A DNA stretch of 64,000 bases from Laguncularia racemosa (lineage: Eukaryota > Streptophyta > Magnoliopsida > Myrtales > Combretaceae): assembly GCA_037954665.1 (NCBI GenBank), contig JBBMOL010000081.1, forward strand, positions 2,464,313-2,528,312, in the 5' to 3' direction. The notes beneath the pieces were generated by a model, which was not told where the DNA came from, ran no database searches, and saw nothing but the letters and a program-made list of their open reading frames with translations. A program made the translations under genes and the position numbers. This document shows positions 1-10,108 of this stretch, in pieces. The stretch's first letter is position 1. The number at the start of each line of letters is the position of its first letter.

Positions 1-86
1 CATCATCTTCAGGACAACAGCGACATCTGCTTTCAACTCTGGAATATGCCTAGGAAAGGAAGAAAAAGCTACTTAAAACCACACTC

Positions 87-1091
87 TTGAATCATCAATA
101 CTTGGATTGGGGATTGTTGCAAGAATATGGAATGGAAGAGAGAATCAAGCAGGCAGTTAAAGACAAGACCTGGTTCAAACTCTTTGCGATTAAAGAACCA
201 ACTTTTAAGGATATCACCATCGAGTTCCTATCCACTGTCAAGATAAACAAAAAGGTGAATTCTTCTCACATGACCTTCTAGGCCTAGGGAGTAATTCACA
301 CCATTGAATTGAACCAGATTGGATTCTTTTTGGGATTTTATGAGGAGTCAGAACCTGAGAACCCCTTACCCACCACTTGGCTTGAGAATATGACAGCTGA
401 AACTTTTTGGTACCAGATAATCCGCCCAAAGATTGCTGATTTTGTCCCCTCCAAGTCCTTAGCTACTATGTTCGTTGCTATGGAGAGCAAGTTGCTCCAT
501 CACATCTTAGCCCACACAATCTGCTGTAAGAAGACCAGTCACAGTAAGGTGACCAGTTTTGACATGTTCTATCTTTATGGCATGCTTTCAGGTTACCACA
601 TTGACATTGGTGTGGAGGTGGCTAATTTCTTTGATAGGCAAGTGGGAGATATACGAACGCAATTCATCTTTTGTAGTGGTTACATAACGGCATTGTTGAA
701 GGGTATGGGTATTTTTCAGCAACCTAATGATGATGAGGGCATACCATGTAAGCCAATCTCTGCTGGACCATTTCAGTCTTGGAGATTAAGGAAGATAGCC
801 AACAAATTAGAGCCAGCTGATACTGCAGGAGTTCATGAACTACCCCCTGTTGAAGGAGCTTCTTCCTCTTTTTCTCTTCCTGCTAATGACTATGAGCAAT
901 TGAGCGCAGATATTAGGGAAGTCAAGGAGGAAATCCAAGCTGAGCATAAGAAAAACAAGAAGTTTAGGACCACTTTGGTCGGCATGTTGAAATCTGCCAT
1001 TTCTTGCATCAATCCAGCAGCTGCAAAGGAGATACATTATGAGACTTCTATTGAGGTGAGTTCTGAAGAAGAAGAGGATCAAGAAAATTAA
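87..1091 (+). pseudogene. Athila-like env-position ORF, broken
   Basis: One reading frame runs through this interval and is interrupted near 281 and again a few codons later by TAG codons, so it is decayed. The readable part resembles the plant transposon protein found after pol in Athila-type Ty3/gypsy elements (pattern of a WYQIIRPK-like stretch, then a FYLYGML-like stretch, then a Lys/Glu-rich coiled tail). The last 60 residues are strongly charged and end in an acidic run before the stop at 1089-1091. No clear membrane segment is seen, so an envelope function is not shown; the name reflects position only. It is followed by a long non-coding stretch and an LTR, as expected of the 3' end of such an element; gag and pol would lie upstream of the window. 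Confidence 0.6.
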
Positions 1092-1408
1092 AGCCCCTGG
1101 TGGTTCTCAAGCCTCTTGTTTTGTTTCATATATTTTGCTTTGCTGATTGTATAGACATGTTTGAGCACCCACTTGATTGGGTAGACTTTTAACCTCTGTT
1201 GTTAATCTGGACCGTAGGATAGAATTCACTTTATGTTTTTATTTTTTCTCTTTGAGTTTGTGAACACAGGGCTGATCTTGACAAGATGACTCTCTCACTG
1301 ATTACATGGTTGGAATTCTCTTTTGCTGCTGCAAAACATGGACACCAGGGAAGTACCAGTTTTTCCTTTTATATACTGATATTCCTTCCTTCTTTTGAGC
1401 TGCCTTAG

Positions 1409-1428
1409 GAACAGTGAGGGCACTGTTC
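1409..1428. other. 8-bp perfect hairpin
   Basis: GAACAGTG and CACTGTTC are exact inverted repeats separated by a 4-base loop. A GTGTGGGG purine stretch follows about 8 bases later (near 1437-1444), similar to the tract just before the LTR at 2671, so this may mark an older or duplicated copy of the element's 3' signal. Confidence 0.5.
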
Positions 1429-2189
1429 AATATAAGTGTGGGGAAGGCATATAGGAAATAGAATTGGAATGGAGTAAATGATTGACGTGTAAAATTTGTG
1501 ATTTAATCTTATGACATCCAATGCCTGAACTTCTCTATCACTTGAATGATATTTGTCCTCAAGTATATGGCAAATTTGAAAAATATATATATATATATAC
1601 ATATATTTTGTGAAAATTGTTGACTGAAATCTAGACAGTTTAAAAAGAGTATTGCTGATAGCATCTGTTATGTTTTAATTGAAATTTTGGATTTGCTTTG
1701 GTGCCTTACTCACCTGCTATTGTGATGAGAATACGAAATTAAAATCAAGTAGCAAAATCCCTGTAATACAAAATTCCCCTTGTTTTTAGCTCTAGAATTG
1801 GATTTTTGAAAGTGAGTTGAGTCCTTAAGGGAAAGATAAACAGATCTACTTCGAGTTGCTCCTTTAGCTTGCATATTTTCTTGAAAGTTGCTTTGAAAGC
1901 TTGTCAACACCTGATGAAAGAGGTAGGGGAAACTCCTCGCTTAGTGACTCCTTATATATATATAAAAAAAAAGTCTTAATTCTGTTGTAGCATTCAAACG
2001 AAATGAGTTGCCTTACTCCAATGACTCAGGCAATTGAGTTAAGAGTATCCAAACTTGAATGCTAGAGTGAGGGAGAGTCCGATAGGGTCCCTTTAAAACC
2101 TGGTCACTTGGGTGATGAGCCCGGGATGTGCCAACTCAATGATCTCACTATAGTGATAAGGGCGGAGAAGCAAAAGTTCAAAACATGAA

Positions 2190-2191
<2 letters not shown>

Positions 2192-2221
<30 letters not shown>
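2192..2221. repeat. AT dinucleotide microsatellite
   Basis: About 30 bases of alternating T and A. No function is suggested. Confidence 0.9.
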
Positions 2222-2225
<4 letters not shown>

Positions 2226-2514
2226 GAGAAGAGTTTTAGTGAATGCCAATCAATAAGTACATGGGACTTATAATAAAAAGGGAGAAAATCTAGGAAGGGA
2301 ATGGATACCATATGCTTTCATTTTGTGTTGACTTGTTCAAAGAAGTGATGGGAAGGATCATATACTTGCTAATGGCCAGTGAAGTTTAAATGGGTGTTTT
2401 TCTCTATAGGATTGAGTATTTACTTTTAAATTAAGATTCTTTTGCTAAACACTCGGGCATAAGTTTGTTTTGTTTGGATTAGATATTTAATTTTAATTAT
2501 AGTACTCTAATTAC

Positions 2515-2580
2515 ATAAACCCAGTTGGTTAGAGTGGTAGGCACCGAAATTGCAAGTTATGATCCGTGAAAGAAAAGGTG
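2515..2580 (+). repeat. tRNA-like SINE head (possible)
   Basis: A box-A-like stretch (GTTGGTTAGAGTGGTAGG) is followed about 25 bases later by GTTATGATCC, a weak match to box B (GGTTCRANTCC). This is the layout of a tRNA-derived SINE head. No tail or target duplication was identified, so it is a weak call. Confidence 0.3.
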
Positions 2581-2886
2581 CTTGTATTTTGTGAAAGTCA
2601 TTGTTTTATACTCTAAATTTTAGATTTCATCATTGGTTTTATTTTGTTTGAGGACAAACAAAAGTTCAAGTGTGGGGAACTTGATAAAGGCACATTTTAC
2701 TCATATTTTATAGTATGATTTATGATGAAATTCAATGGATTCTATGGAATTCACGGGAAGATGGTACTTAATATATGTATTTTGATTATTCAGGACTTTG
2801 ATGAGTTAGATTCAAGATATGAGCAGAGTACATAGAAAGATGGCATGGAAAGCATTGGAAGTTGGACTTTTTTTTTTTTTATTCAA

Positions 2887-3034
2887 GGCCGCCAGCCTTG
2901 AAGGCCGGCCTATGTTGAATCAAAGGTAGCCGGCTTTAATAGCCGGCTTTCATCAAAGTTGCCACTGGAGATATAAGGCCGTCGGCCTTCACATCCGGCC
3001 TATATTGAACGCCACCGGCTTTGAGCCGGCTTTC
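2887..3034. repeat. GCCGGC-type palindromic block in LTR U3
   Basis: GGCCGGCC, GCCGGCTTT, AGCCGGCTTT, GGCCGTCGGCC and related palindromes recur within about 150 bp, in an otherwise AT-rich LTR and just upstream of the TATA box. Similar AAGGCCGGC and GAGCCGGC motifs occur in the LTRs of the unrelated element at 4831-10103. Confidence 0.7.
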
Positions 3035-3060
3035 TGACGAATTGTCTTGTCTATCCTTTG

Positions 3061-3070
3061 ATATAAATAG
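3061..3070 (+). promoter_or_regulatory. TATA box of the Athila-like LTR
   Basis: ATATAAATAG is a consensus plant TATA box. It lies in the first third of the LTR directly after the GC-palindrome block, the right place for the U3 promoter. Confidence 0.6.
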
Positions 3071-4134
3071 CCCTTGTTGCAACAAAGGGAGGACCTTTTG
3101 CCAATTTTTCGACCTAGAAAGAGTTCTTCTGAGAGCATTTTGTATTTAAGCCTGAATTGATTCAATTGAGTGGAGAGGAATCAGTCATGGGGATTGAGTT
3201 ATTGGTTCTTAAAGCTTTGAGGAAGTTTTGCAATTGAGGATCTTCAAACAATTGTGTTACCAGATTGGTGATCTCTGAATTATTGATTATTTATGCAATT
3301 GAGTGATACATTATCAGTTACGATGAATCGTATTGCATGTACTTCTATCAATTGTTATTCTGTTGTCATCTCCATGATGTTCTCATTCCTTTTGGTGGGA
3401 AGGGGATGAAACCCTAAACTGGTAGAATGATAATTGTAGTTATGCTATAGAATTATTAGGCATGTGGAATATTCATATTGTAATCTCTTTTCTATAATTC
3501 TTTATTTCTAAATTGAATCAGATTTGTAGGAACATTGATGACTCGGAAGGGGAATTAGGGTTCATAAGGAATTCTTGATAATGAGTAATTAACATATGCG
3601 GAAGCTGAGTTAGTCACTTTTGTTAGAAATTATCTTAATATTAATGCAATGCTTCTAATTCATTTTTCTCTAAGGGATTAGGAGAAATTAATTTGGGGTA
3701 TTAGTCATTCATATAACTGGAAAGTTTATGATTGTAAATTTGAGTCCTCTATTAATTTGTATAGCGGAAGCTAATAGATTAATTTGGGGTTTTGTTAATT
3801 TCGTATGAATATCCACATGATTAAGGATTATTATAGCATGATGGCAATTTGACTAACTTGTCTAGGGTGAATTCTTAATTCCCACCTTCTTAATTGAAAA
3901 GTTTATTTGTTCAAGATTCTCAAAATCATCAATTTGCATTTTATTTCAATCTTCAATCAAATAGTGAAATCAACCTTCTTTCCATTGCCTAAATATCAAT
4001 TTGAGCTAGTACGAGTCTAGTACTTTGTAGTCCTCGTGGAATCGACATTTTTTTTGCCACTTTATTACTTGATACGACCAGTGCACTTGTTGCAATTTAC
4101 GCTCCTATTTTATATATACGTTCTGAGCGTATCA

Positions 4135-4825
4135 CCATGGTCCTATCAAATATCAATAGGGCAATACTAATATCCAGTGGGTAACTATAACTAGAGTGGT
4201 TTAAGTCTACTAGAACAAAAAAACATCTAAAACATAACATTTAAAGTCTATAAATATAACAGTGATCACTTTTACTCTTTTTATTCTTCATTCAATTCAT
4301 TTGGTCCCATACTAACTTTTGGCATGCATCTACTAAGCCCTAACCAAATTGGCTCCTACAACAAGGACATACCATCAAGTTGTAAGCTACATCTAAGTTA
4401 GTGAAAAATTCCTCATGGTGTACTATCAAGTACTTAGCAATCAAGCTATTTAAACAAGCATATGAATGCATCAACATGCATATGAATACAACAGTATATA
4501 CAATTATCTAAAAACCGTATATAGCATGGATTTAACGCCTTCCTTTCCTTGAGTCGGGAAATCACAAACTACACACCGACTCTGGGTTTAATCACCTTGG
4601 GCTATTTCTTTTAAAATAGTGATAAAAAATTAATTTGCTTAGTTATAATAAAATAGGCTTGAAATATAAATACATATGTGCCCATAAGGGGTGTGGATGT
4701 GAATAGCACACTCAGTTTCATCCACCCCTAAGCGGTGAATCCTTTGACACAATATCAATTAGAGAGCGGCATTTCTTAGTTCTAAGTAGTTCCCAAAGGT
4801 CAAGACAAGGTTGCATATGAAGTAC
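4135..4825. other. AT-rich spacer, nothing recognised
   Basis: About 690 bp between the Athila-like LTR and the target duplication of the next element. No coding frame, RNA or terminal repeat is recognised. Confidence 0.5.
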
Positions 4826-4830
4826 CTCTC

Positions 4831-5696
4831 TAATACGAAATCGGTTTGCTCTGATACCAAACTGATACGAACCACGCCAACGTGTAACAAAACCCAATAC
4901 TAATACGTTCGAAATTTGCTACCCAAGATGCCAAACACACTCAAGTGGAAACCGCGACCCGTTGCCTATAAGTGAGGCAAGAACCTTGGTATATACTGTA
5001 GACGCCACATCGGGATGAAAGACCGATTGATAAGTCCGGATGAACACTACGGAAGAAAATCCGATAAGTTCTAGATTAGTTCTGTAAAGAACCAAGAGAG
5101 GAATTCTCTCAAAAGTGTTTTTTCAAACTTCAATGTTGTATGTTCTATATTCTATATATTCTAAACCCTAGGAGCTTTATATTAGGGTTTACAATTCGTA
5201 ACAATAAAGCCCCAAAACGACATCACTTCAATAAGTTGCGTAAAAATAACAAAACAAGGACATGAAGGCCGGCGGTGTGACAGAGCCGGCCTTGGAGCCG
5301 GCGTTGGGTATATACACGGCCGTGTACTTCTAGACGTGTATCTTTCTGTGGATTTTCTTGACACCATACACAGTCGTGCCTTTGAGCCGTGTATACGACC
5401 GTGTATGATTCTGTGTAACCTTCAGACTCCTACACGGTCCGTGCCTTGTAAAGATACACCCTCGTCAACCTGTATCCTTTATGACTTGTACAAGAGCAAG
5501 GGCATTCCCATGGTTGTTCCAATCCTTTCCAACTTCATGATTGTTCCAATCCTTTCCAGCTTCGTGGACATCCTTTATCAACCCGTTAAGTACTTCATTG
5601 AATCGTTTCGCTCAATTTCTTGTGATCGGTCCAGGTGGCATTTCAAGAGGATCCACATTCCATCTTCTAGCTCAGCTCCCATCAAGGCTCTCATCA
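4831..5696 (-). repeat. 3' LTR of the 4831-10103 element
   Basis: Read on the - strand it begins TGATGAGAGCC, next to the polypurine tract, and ends CGTATTA (a decayed TATCA). It matches 9210-10103 closely over its whole length. Near its U5 end (4848-4859) it carries GCTCTGATACCA, a copy of the primer-binding sequence that should lie outside an LTR. GC-rich palindromes such as ACGGCCGTGT and AAGGCCGGCG lie at about 5261-5330. Confidence 0.85.
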
Positions 5697-5709
5697 TTCC
5701 CCTCCTCTT
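5697..5709 (-). other. Polypurine tract
   Basis: On the - strand AAGAGGAGGGGAA directly precedes the TGATGAG start of the 3' LTR. This is the expected primer for second-strand synthesis. The pol frame appears to run through it and stop inside the LTR (about 5672-5674). Confidence 0.8.
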
Positions 5710-5890
5710 GAAAAGGATTTGTCCTCAAATCATCGCCTACATCAAAAGGACTCAGATCAGTAACATTAAACGTAGCACTTACTTGATACTCACCTGGCAA
5801 ATCTATCTTATATGCATTATCATTGATGCGCTCAAGAATTTGAAATGGTTTATCACCTCTAGGAAGTAGTTTAGATCGACGCTCAATAAG
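5697..5890 (-). pseudogene. Extreme C-terminus of pol (integrase tail)
   Basis: On the - strand this piece encodes a LLPRGDKPFQILERIN-like stretch followed by a NVTDLSPFD-like end. In this Ty3/gypsy family that is the last part of pol, after the integrase core. Here it is joined directly to the end of the RT region, with no RNase H, zinc-binding or DDE core between. The junction is near 5885-5895. Confidence 0.75.
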
Positions 5891-6838
5891 TGGTGCTGAA
5901 ATCCTTCACAAATCTCCTGTAAAAGCTCGCTAGTCCATGGAAACTCCGTACATTACTGACCTTAGTTGGACTAGGCCATTCTTGGATCGCACGAATCTTT
6001 TCTTCATCAACCTGTATTCCCTATGCACTAACAACAAAACCAAGAAACACAAGTTTGTCTGTGCAAAAAGTGCACTTTTTGAGGTTAGCATATAATTGCT
6101 CCTTTCGAAGCACTTCTAAAACATCCCTCAAGTGAGATATATGGTCTTCCAAACTCTTGCTGTAAATGAGGATATCATCAAAATAGACAACCACAAATTT
6201 ACCAATAAAAGTCCTCAAAACATGGTTCATAAGTCTCATAAAAGTACTAGGTGCATTAGTTAAACCGAAAGGCATTACTAACCACTCATACAATCCATAT
6301 TTTGTCTTAAATGCGGTTTTCCATTCATCATCTTCTTTCATTCTAATTTGGTGATATCCACTTTTCAGATCAATTTTGGAAAAGACACTAGATCCATGTA
6401 ACTCATCTAACATGTCATCTAAGCGAGGAATGGGATGACGATACTTTACCGTGATGTTGTTGATGGCGCGGCAGTCAACACACATTCTCCATAACCCATC
6501 CTTCTTAGGCACCAAAATCACAGGCACTGCACATGGACTCATGCTTTCTCTCACGTACCCCTTCTCCATTAATTCATTGACCTGCCTTTAGAGTTCCTTT
6601 GTCTCCTCTGGATTACTCCTATACGCTGGTTTGTTTGGAATTGATGCTCCGGGTACAAGGTCAATCTGGTGCTCAATACCACGAATAGGTGGTAATCCCT
6701 TTGGAATCTCCTCAGGGAAGACATCTTCAAAGTCCAGCACAATAGACACAACCACACTAGGCAAAGAGTTAAATAGTTCGTTAGTATTCAAACAAGTTTC
6801 TTTAAAAAAACAGCAACAACATAGGTTGCTTCATCACT
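5890..6838 (-). pseudogene. Reverse transcriptase region of pol, broken
   Basis: The - strand frame holds the standard Ty3/gypsy RT blocks: VPVILVPKKDG, the catalytic-Asp block FSKIDLKSGYHQI, VMPFGLTNAPSTF and the active-site box VYFDDILIYS, then FLGFVVSA. A TAA at 6588-6590 sits where the family has Gln, and a TAG at 6021-6023 follows the FVVSA block; both lie in the same frame as gag and protease. After the second stop the frame continues into the connection region (SFYRRFVKDFST-like) and is cut by the deletion. No RNase H is left. Confidence 0.85.
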
Positions 6839-7037
6839 AATGCTCTCCTCACTACACTCGCTCTTGCTACACAACTCTCCTTTTGCAAGGCTGCACTCTC
6901 CTTTTCACTCACCACCAAAGTTGATCCCCCTTCAACTTGTCTCTCACACTCTTTCCAGCCTTCCTCTCTTTTTCCTTTTGAGATCGACTTTTGTATTCCT
7001 TTTCTTTCTCGCTGTCTTTTGCTCTCTCACTCTCCCT
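6839..7037 (-). other. Charged linker between protease and RT
   Basis: On the + strand this is very pyrimidine-rich, so the - strand reads as a Glu/Lys/Arg-rich low-complexity linker. Such a charged linker is usual between protease and RT in this family. The frame is broken by the TAG at 7038-7040 and further stops. Confidence 0.5.
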
Positions 7038-7658
7038 CTATTTTTCACTCACCTTATATTTTGCAAAAGACTGTTGTAGCTGCAACTGATCCTCATACAC
7101 CTGTTTAGGTGTTAAAGGTTTAAGATTAAAACTTTTCCCCTGGTGAACAAGCGTATACTTGCGAGAAAAGCCATCATGAACAACATTCCTATCAAACTGC
7201 CATGGCCTCCCCAACAACACATGATACGCTTGCATTGGCACCACATCGCGCAACACCTCATCCTCATACCTACCAATGCGAAAAGCAATCAAGGCCTGCT
7301 TACTCACCTTAGTCTCACCACTATCATTCAGCCACTGTAATTTATATGGACTAGGGTGTTTAGTAGTCTTGAGTCCTAACCTCTCAACAATAAAATTACT
7401 CACCACATTGGTGCAACTTCCTCCATCAATGATCAAACTGCAAATATGATCACCTAGATAACATCTAGTATGAAATATATTCTCTCTTTGCACCTCCTCT
7501 TCTTCCTTCAACTGCACATTCAAAGCTCGCTTCACTATTGCCACTAACTTCCCTACTGCAGGGTCCTCATCATCACTAGCGTCCTCTAATGGAGGCATAT
7601 CATCCTCTTCACTATCCCCCTTAGTCTCATACTCACCATCATCACGCAGAATCATCAC
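7038..7658 (-). pseudogene. Gag C-terminus and aspartic protease
   Basis: About 206 codons. After an acidic stretch comes the retropepsin-type block SLIIDGGSCTNVVS, with Asp-Gly-Gly in place of the more common Asp-Ser/Thr-Gly, and later HVLLGRPWQFD, the second conserved block. A CCHC zinc knuckle (CFKCQGRGHIASQC) is encoded just upstream at about 7660-7710 in the same frame. The protease would cut the gag-pol polyprotein; here it is cut off from gag by the stop at 7905 and ends at a TAG at 7038-7040. Confidence 0.8.
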
Positions 7659-8751
7659 ACGCCTATTTGGACATTGACTAGCAATATGGCCTCTACCTTG
7701 GCATTTAAAACATCTAATGTCACGATTTCTAGGAGTAGAAGAATCAGGTTTACCTTGGTTACTAGGAGTAGAACCCGCTTGCCTCTGCTCTCCTTTCGGT
7801 TTGGTGGATAAAGGCTTTTTTTCCTTCTTCCATTGGTTAGTCTTCCATGTGGATAAACCAGTACCCTGTTGAAACCGTGCATTAATACTACCTTTCCTCC
7901 TGTGCTAGTTCTCAACCTTTATAGCCATATGAACCATATCTTCCAATTCTATATAATGCTGCAATTCTATGACATTTTGAATTTCTCTATTCAATCCAGC
8001 AAGAAACCTAGCCATGGTAGCCTCTCTATCCTCCTCTACATTCTCCCTAATCATCGTTACTTCCATCTCCTTGAAGTACTCATCCACACTTCGACTTTCC
8101 TGCCTAAGAGTTTGCAATTTGTTGTGCAATTCATGATAGTAATACGCGGGTACAAACCGCTTCTTCATCACCCTCTTCATCTCTTCCCAAGACTCAATAG
8201 GTGGTTCGCCATTCCTTCTTCTATTCAACATTAGTTGATCCCACCACACTATGGCATAATCCGAAAATTCAATGGCAGCAAGTTTCACTTTCTTTCTCCC
8301 ACTATAGTTGTGACAATCAAACACCATCTCTACCTTCTTCTCCCACTCTAAGTACGCCTCGGGATCATTCTTCCCTTGGAAAGGAGGAATCTTCATCTTT
8401 ATACTACTCAATTGATTATCCTCTATCTTCCCAATCCCTAGTTCCTCTATTCCTACCACTATATCCTCTATAACTCCCGACAGAAGGTTCATCAAATTCA
8501 TCATCCGACATTTCATCCCCACCCTTTTGTACTCTCCTAGAACGACTCTCCCTCTTAAACCCTTGGAAGACGTTTTTAGATTGCTCTAGTCTTTGCTCTA
8601 CTGTCTCATGAATTTGTTCCATCCCCTCCTGAAACATCCTCTTCATCTCACCCCTCAACGCCTTAATCACTAACCTAGCATCTTCCCCTCTCACTTTTAG
8701 GAGAATGTTGCCTCGACATAGTTCCTGCAGAAAAAAGGTTATCACGAACAC
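7659..8751 (-). pseudogene. Gag, broken by a frameshift and a stop
   Basis: The main gag frame (7905-8450) carries the retrotransposon gag core: DPEAYLEWEKKVEMVFDC, then VWWDQL, then VDEYFKEMEV and ATMARFLAGLN. Its N-terminal part lies in a neighbouring frame (8416-8751), rich in charged residues with a possible coiled coil, so a one-base indel occurred near 8415-8440. A TAG at 7905-7907, where Gln is usual, separates the core from the zinc knuckle. Gag would form the particle and bind RNA. The true start codon is not evident. Confidence 0.8.
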
Positions 8752-9193
8752 AAATATATATATGATTAAGCCTCACGATACACTCCCTTACGTGTTTCGC
8801 TCCAAGGATGATATCGCACAGTCACTCGTGTATTCTCACAAGCAATGATGATATCAACTCGCCAATTCCTCTTCTCAATTCTCTTGGAACTAACCCAAAC
8901 TACACCAATCCCTTCCGTAGAATTCAAAACAACTTTAGGGCTCGAAATTTTCCTCTTTTTCTTTTTGATTTTTTTTTTTTTTGCCTTTGTTTGTTGCTCT
9001 TGATCACGTTCCTTTTTTTGTCGTGATTCTTCCTCTTTTTTCTTTTTTTTTGTAACAAAATTGAATAGTAGGTACTACACTTTCAATAGGCAATTAACAC
9101 TATGAAATTGAATACGAACAATTGATATGAATGATTGGAGTTAGGATTTTGATGTTACCTTCCTCAAACCAAACTGATGTGTTAACAAACCTA
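8752..9193 (-). other. 5' leader of the 4831-10103 element
   Basis: There is no coding frame. The + strand has long T runs at 8968-8982 and 9030-9052, so the transcript leader would be A-rich. It lies between the primer-binding site and gag. Confidence 0.5.
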
Positions 9194-9206
9194 GGCTCTG
9201 ATACCA
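9194..9206 (-). other. Primer-binding site (initiator-Met tRNA type)
   Basis: On the - strand TGGTATCAGAGCC matches the complement of the plant initiator-Met tRNA 3' end, three bases (GTT) after the LTR end CGTATCA. Position and sequence are standard for plant Ty3/gypsy elements. Confidence 0.85.
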
Positions 9207-9209
9207 AAC

Positions 9210-10103
9210 TGATACGAAATCGATTTTCTTTGATACCAAACTGATACGAAATCGGTTTGCTCTGATACGAACCATGCCAACGTGTAACGAACCCCAATAC
9301 CAATACGTTCGGAATTTGCTACCCAAGATGCCAAACACACTCAAGTGGAAACCGCGACCCGTTGCCTATAAGTGAGGCAAGAACCTTGGTATATAATGTA
9401 GACGCCACATCGGGATGAAATACCGATTGATAAGTCGGGATGAACGCCACGGAAGAAAATCCGATAAGTTCTAGATTAGTTCTATAAAGAACCAAGAGAG
9501 GAATTCTCTCAAAAGTGTTTTTTCAAACTTCAATGTTGTATGTTCTATATTCTATATGTTCTAAACCCTAGGAGCTTTATATTAGGGTTTACAATTCGTA
9601 ACAATAAAGCCCCAAAAACGACATCACTTCAATAAGTTGCGTAAAAATAACAAAACAAGGACATGAAGGCCGGCGGTGTTAACATGAAGGCCGGTGGCCT
9701 TGGAGCCGGCGATGGGTATATACACGGCCGTGTACTTCTAGACGTATATCTTTCTGTGGATTTTCTTGACACCATACATGGTCGTGCCTTTGAGCGGTGT
9801 ATACGACCATGTATGATTCTGTGTAACCTTCAGACTCCTACACGGCCGTGCCTTGTAAAAACACGCCCTCGTCAACCCGTATCCTTTATGACTTGTACAA
9901 GAGCAAGGGCATTCCCATGGTTGTTCTAATCCTTTCCAACTTCATGATTGCTCCAATCCTTTCCGGCTTCGTGGACATCCTTTATCAACTCGTTAAGTGC
10001 TTCCTTGAATCGTTTCGCTCGATTTCATGTGATCGGTCCAGGTGGCACTTCAAGAGGATCCACATTCCATCTTCTCGCTTGGCTCCCATCAAGGCTCTCA
10101 TCA
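9210..10103 (-). repeat. 5' LTR of the 4831-10103 element
   Basis: Read on the - strand it begins TGATGAGAGCC and ends TTCGTATCA before the primer-binding site. It is 894 bp, against 866 bp for its partner, mainly because its U5 end has one more short repeated module (9210-9241). CTCTC directly right of it is the target duplication. Confidence 0.85.
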
Positions 10104-10108
10104 CTCTC

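Larger units (their letters stand above)
1092..2681 (+). other. 3' untranslated part of the Athila-like element
   Basis: There is no coding sequence here. The stretch joins the broken ORF to the LTR and holds a perfect 8-bp hairpin (1409-1428), a short TA run near 1579-1600, an AT microsatellite (2192-2221), a tRNA-like piece (about 2515-2580) and, at its end, a GTGTGGGGAAC purine tract (2671-2680) that would be the polypurine tract next to the 3' LTR. Long non-coding 3' regions are usual in Athila elements. Confidence 0.5.
2682..4134 (+). repeat. 3' LTR of the Athila-like element
   Basis: The repeat begins TGATAAAGG directly after a purine tract and ends GAGCGTATCA, so its termini are the 5-bp inverted pair TGATA/TATCA. 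Length is 1,453 bp. It has a TATA box (3061-3070) and a GC-rich palindromic block (2887-3034). The partner 5' LTR is outside the window, so the right flank CCATG at 4135-4139 is the expected but unconfirmed target duplication. Confidence 0.7.
4831..10103 (-). mobile_element. Ty3/gypsy element with internal pol deletion
   Basis: Two LTRs in direct orientation (4831-5696 and 9210-10103) bracket a 3.5-kb interior carrying gag, protease and RT on the - strand. The element is flanked by the 5-bp target duplication CTCTC at 4826-4830 and 10104-10108. A polypurine tract adjoins the 3' (left) LTR and a 13-base match to the initiator-Met tRNA primer-binding sequence adjoins the 5' (right) LTR. The interior is too short for a complete pol: RT runs straight into the extreme C-terminal part of pol, so RNase H and the integrase core are gone. 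Several stops break the remaining frame, so the copy is non-autonomous. Confidence 0.9.

Noticed and set aside
5336..5869. 177-residue open frame on the + strand
   Set aside because: It runs across the LTR and the polypurine tract of the element on the other strand and matches no family.
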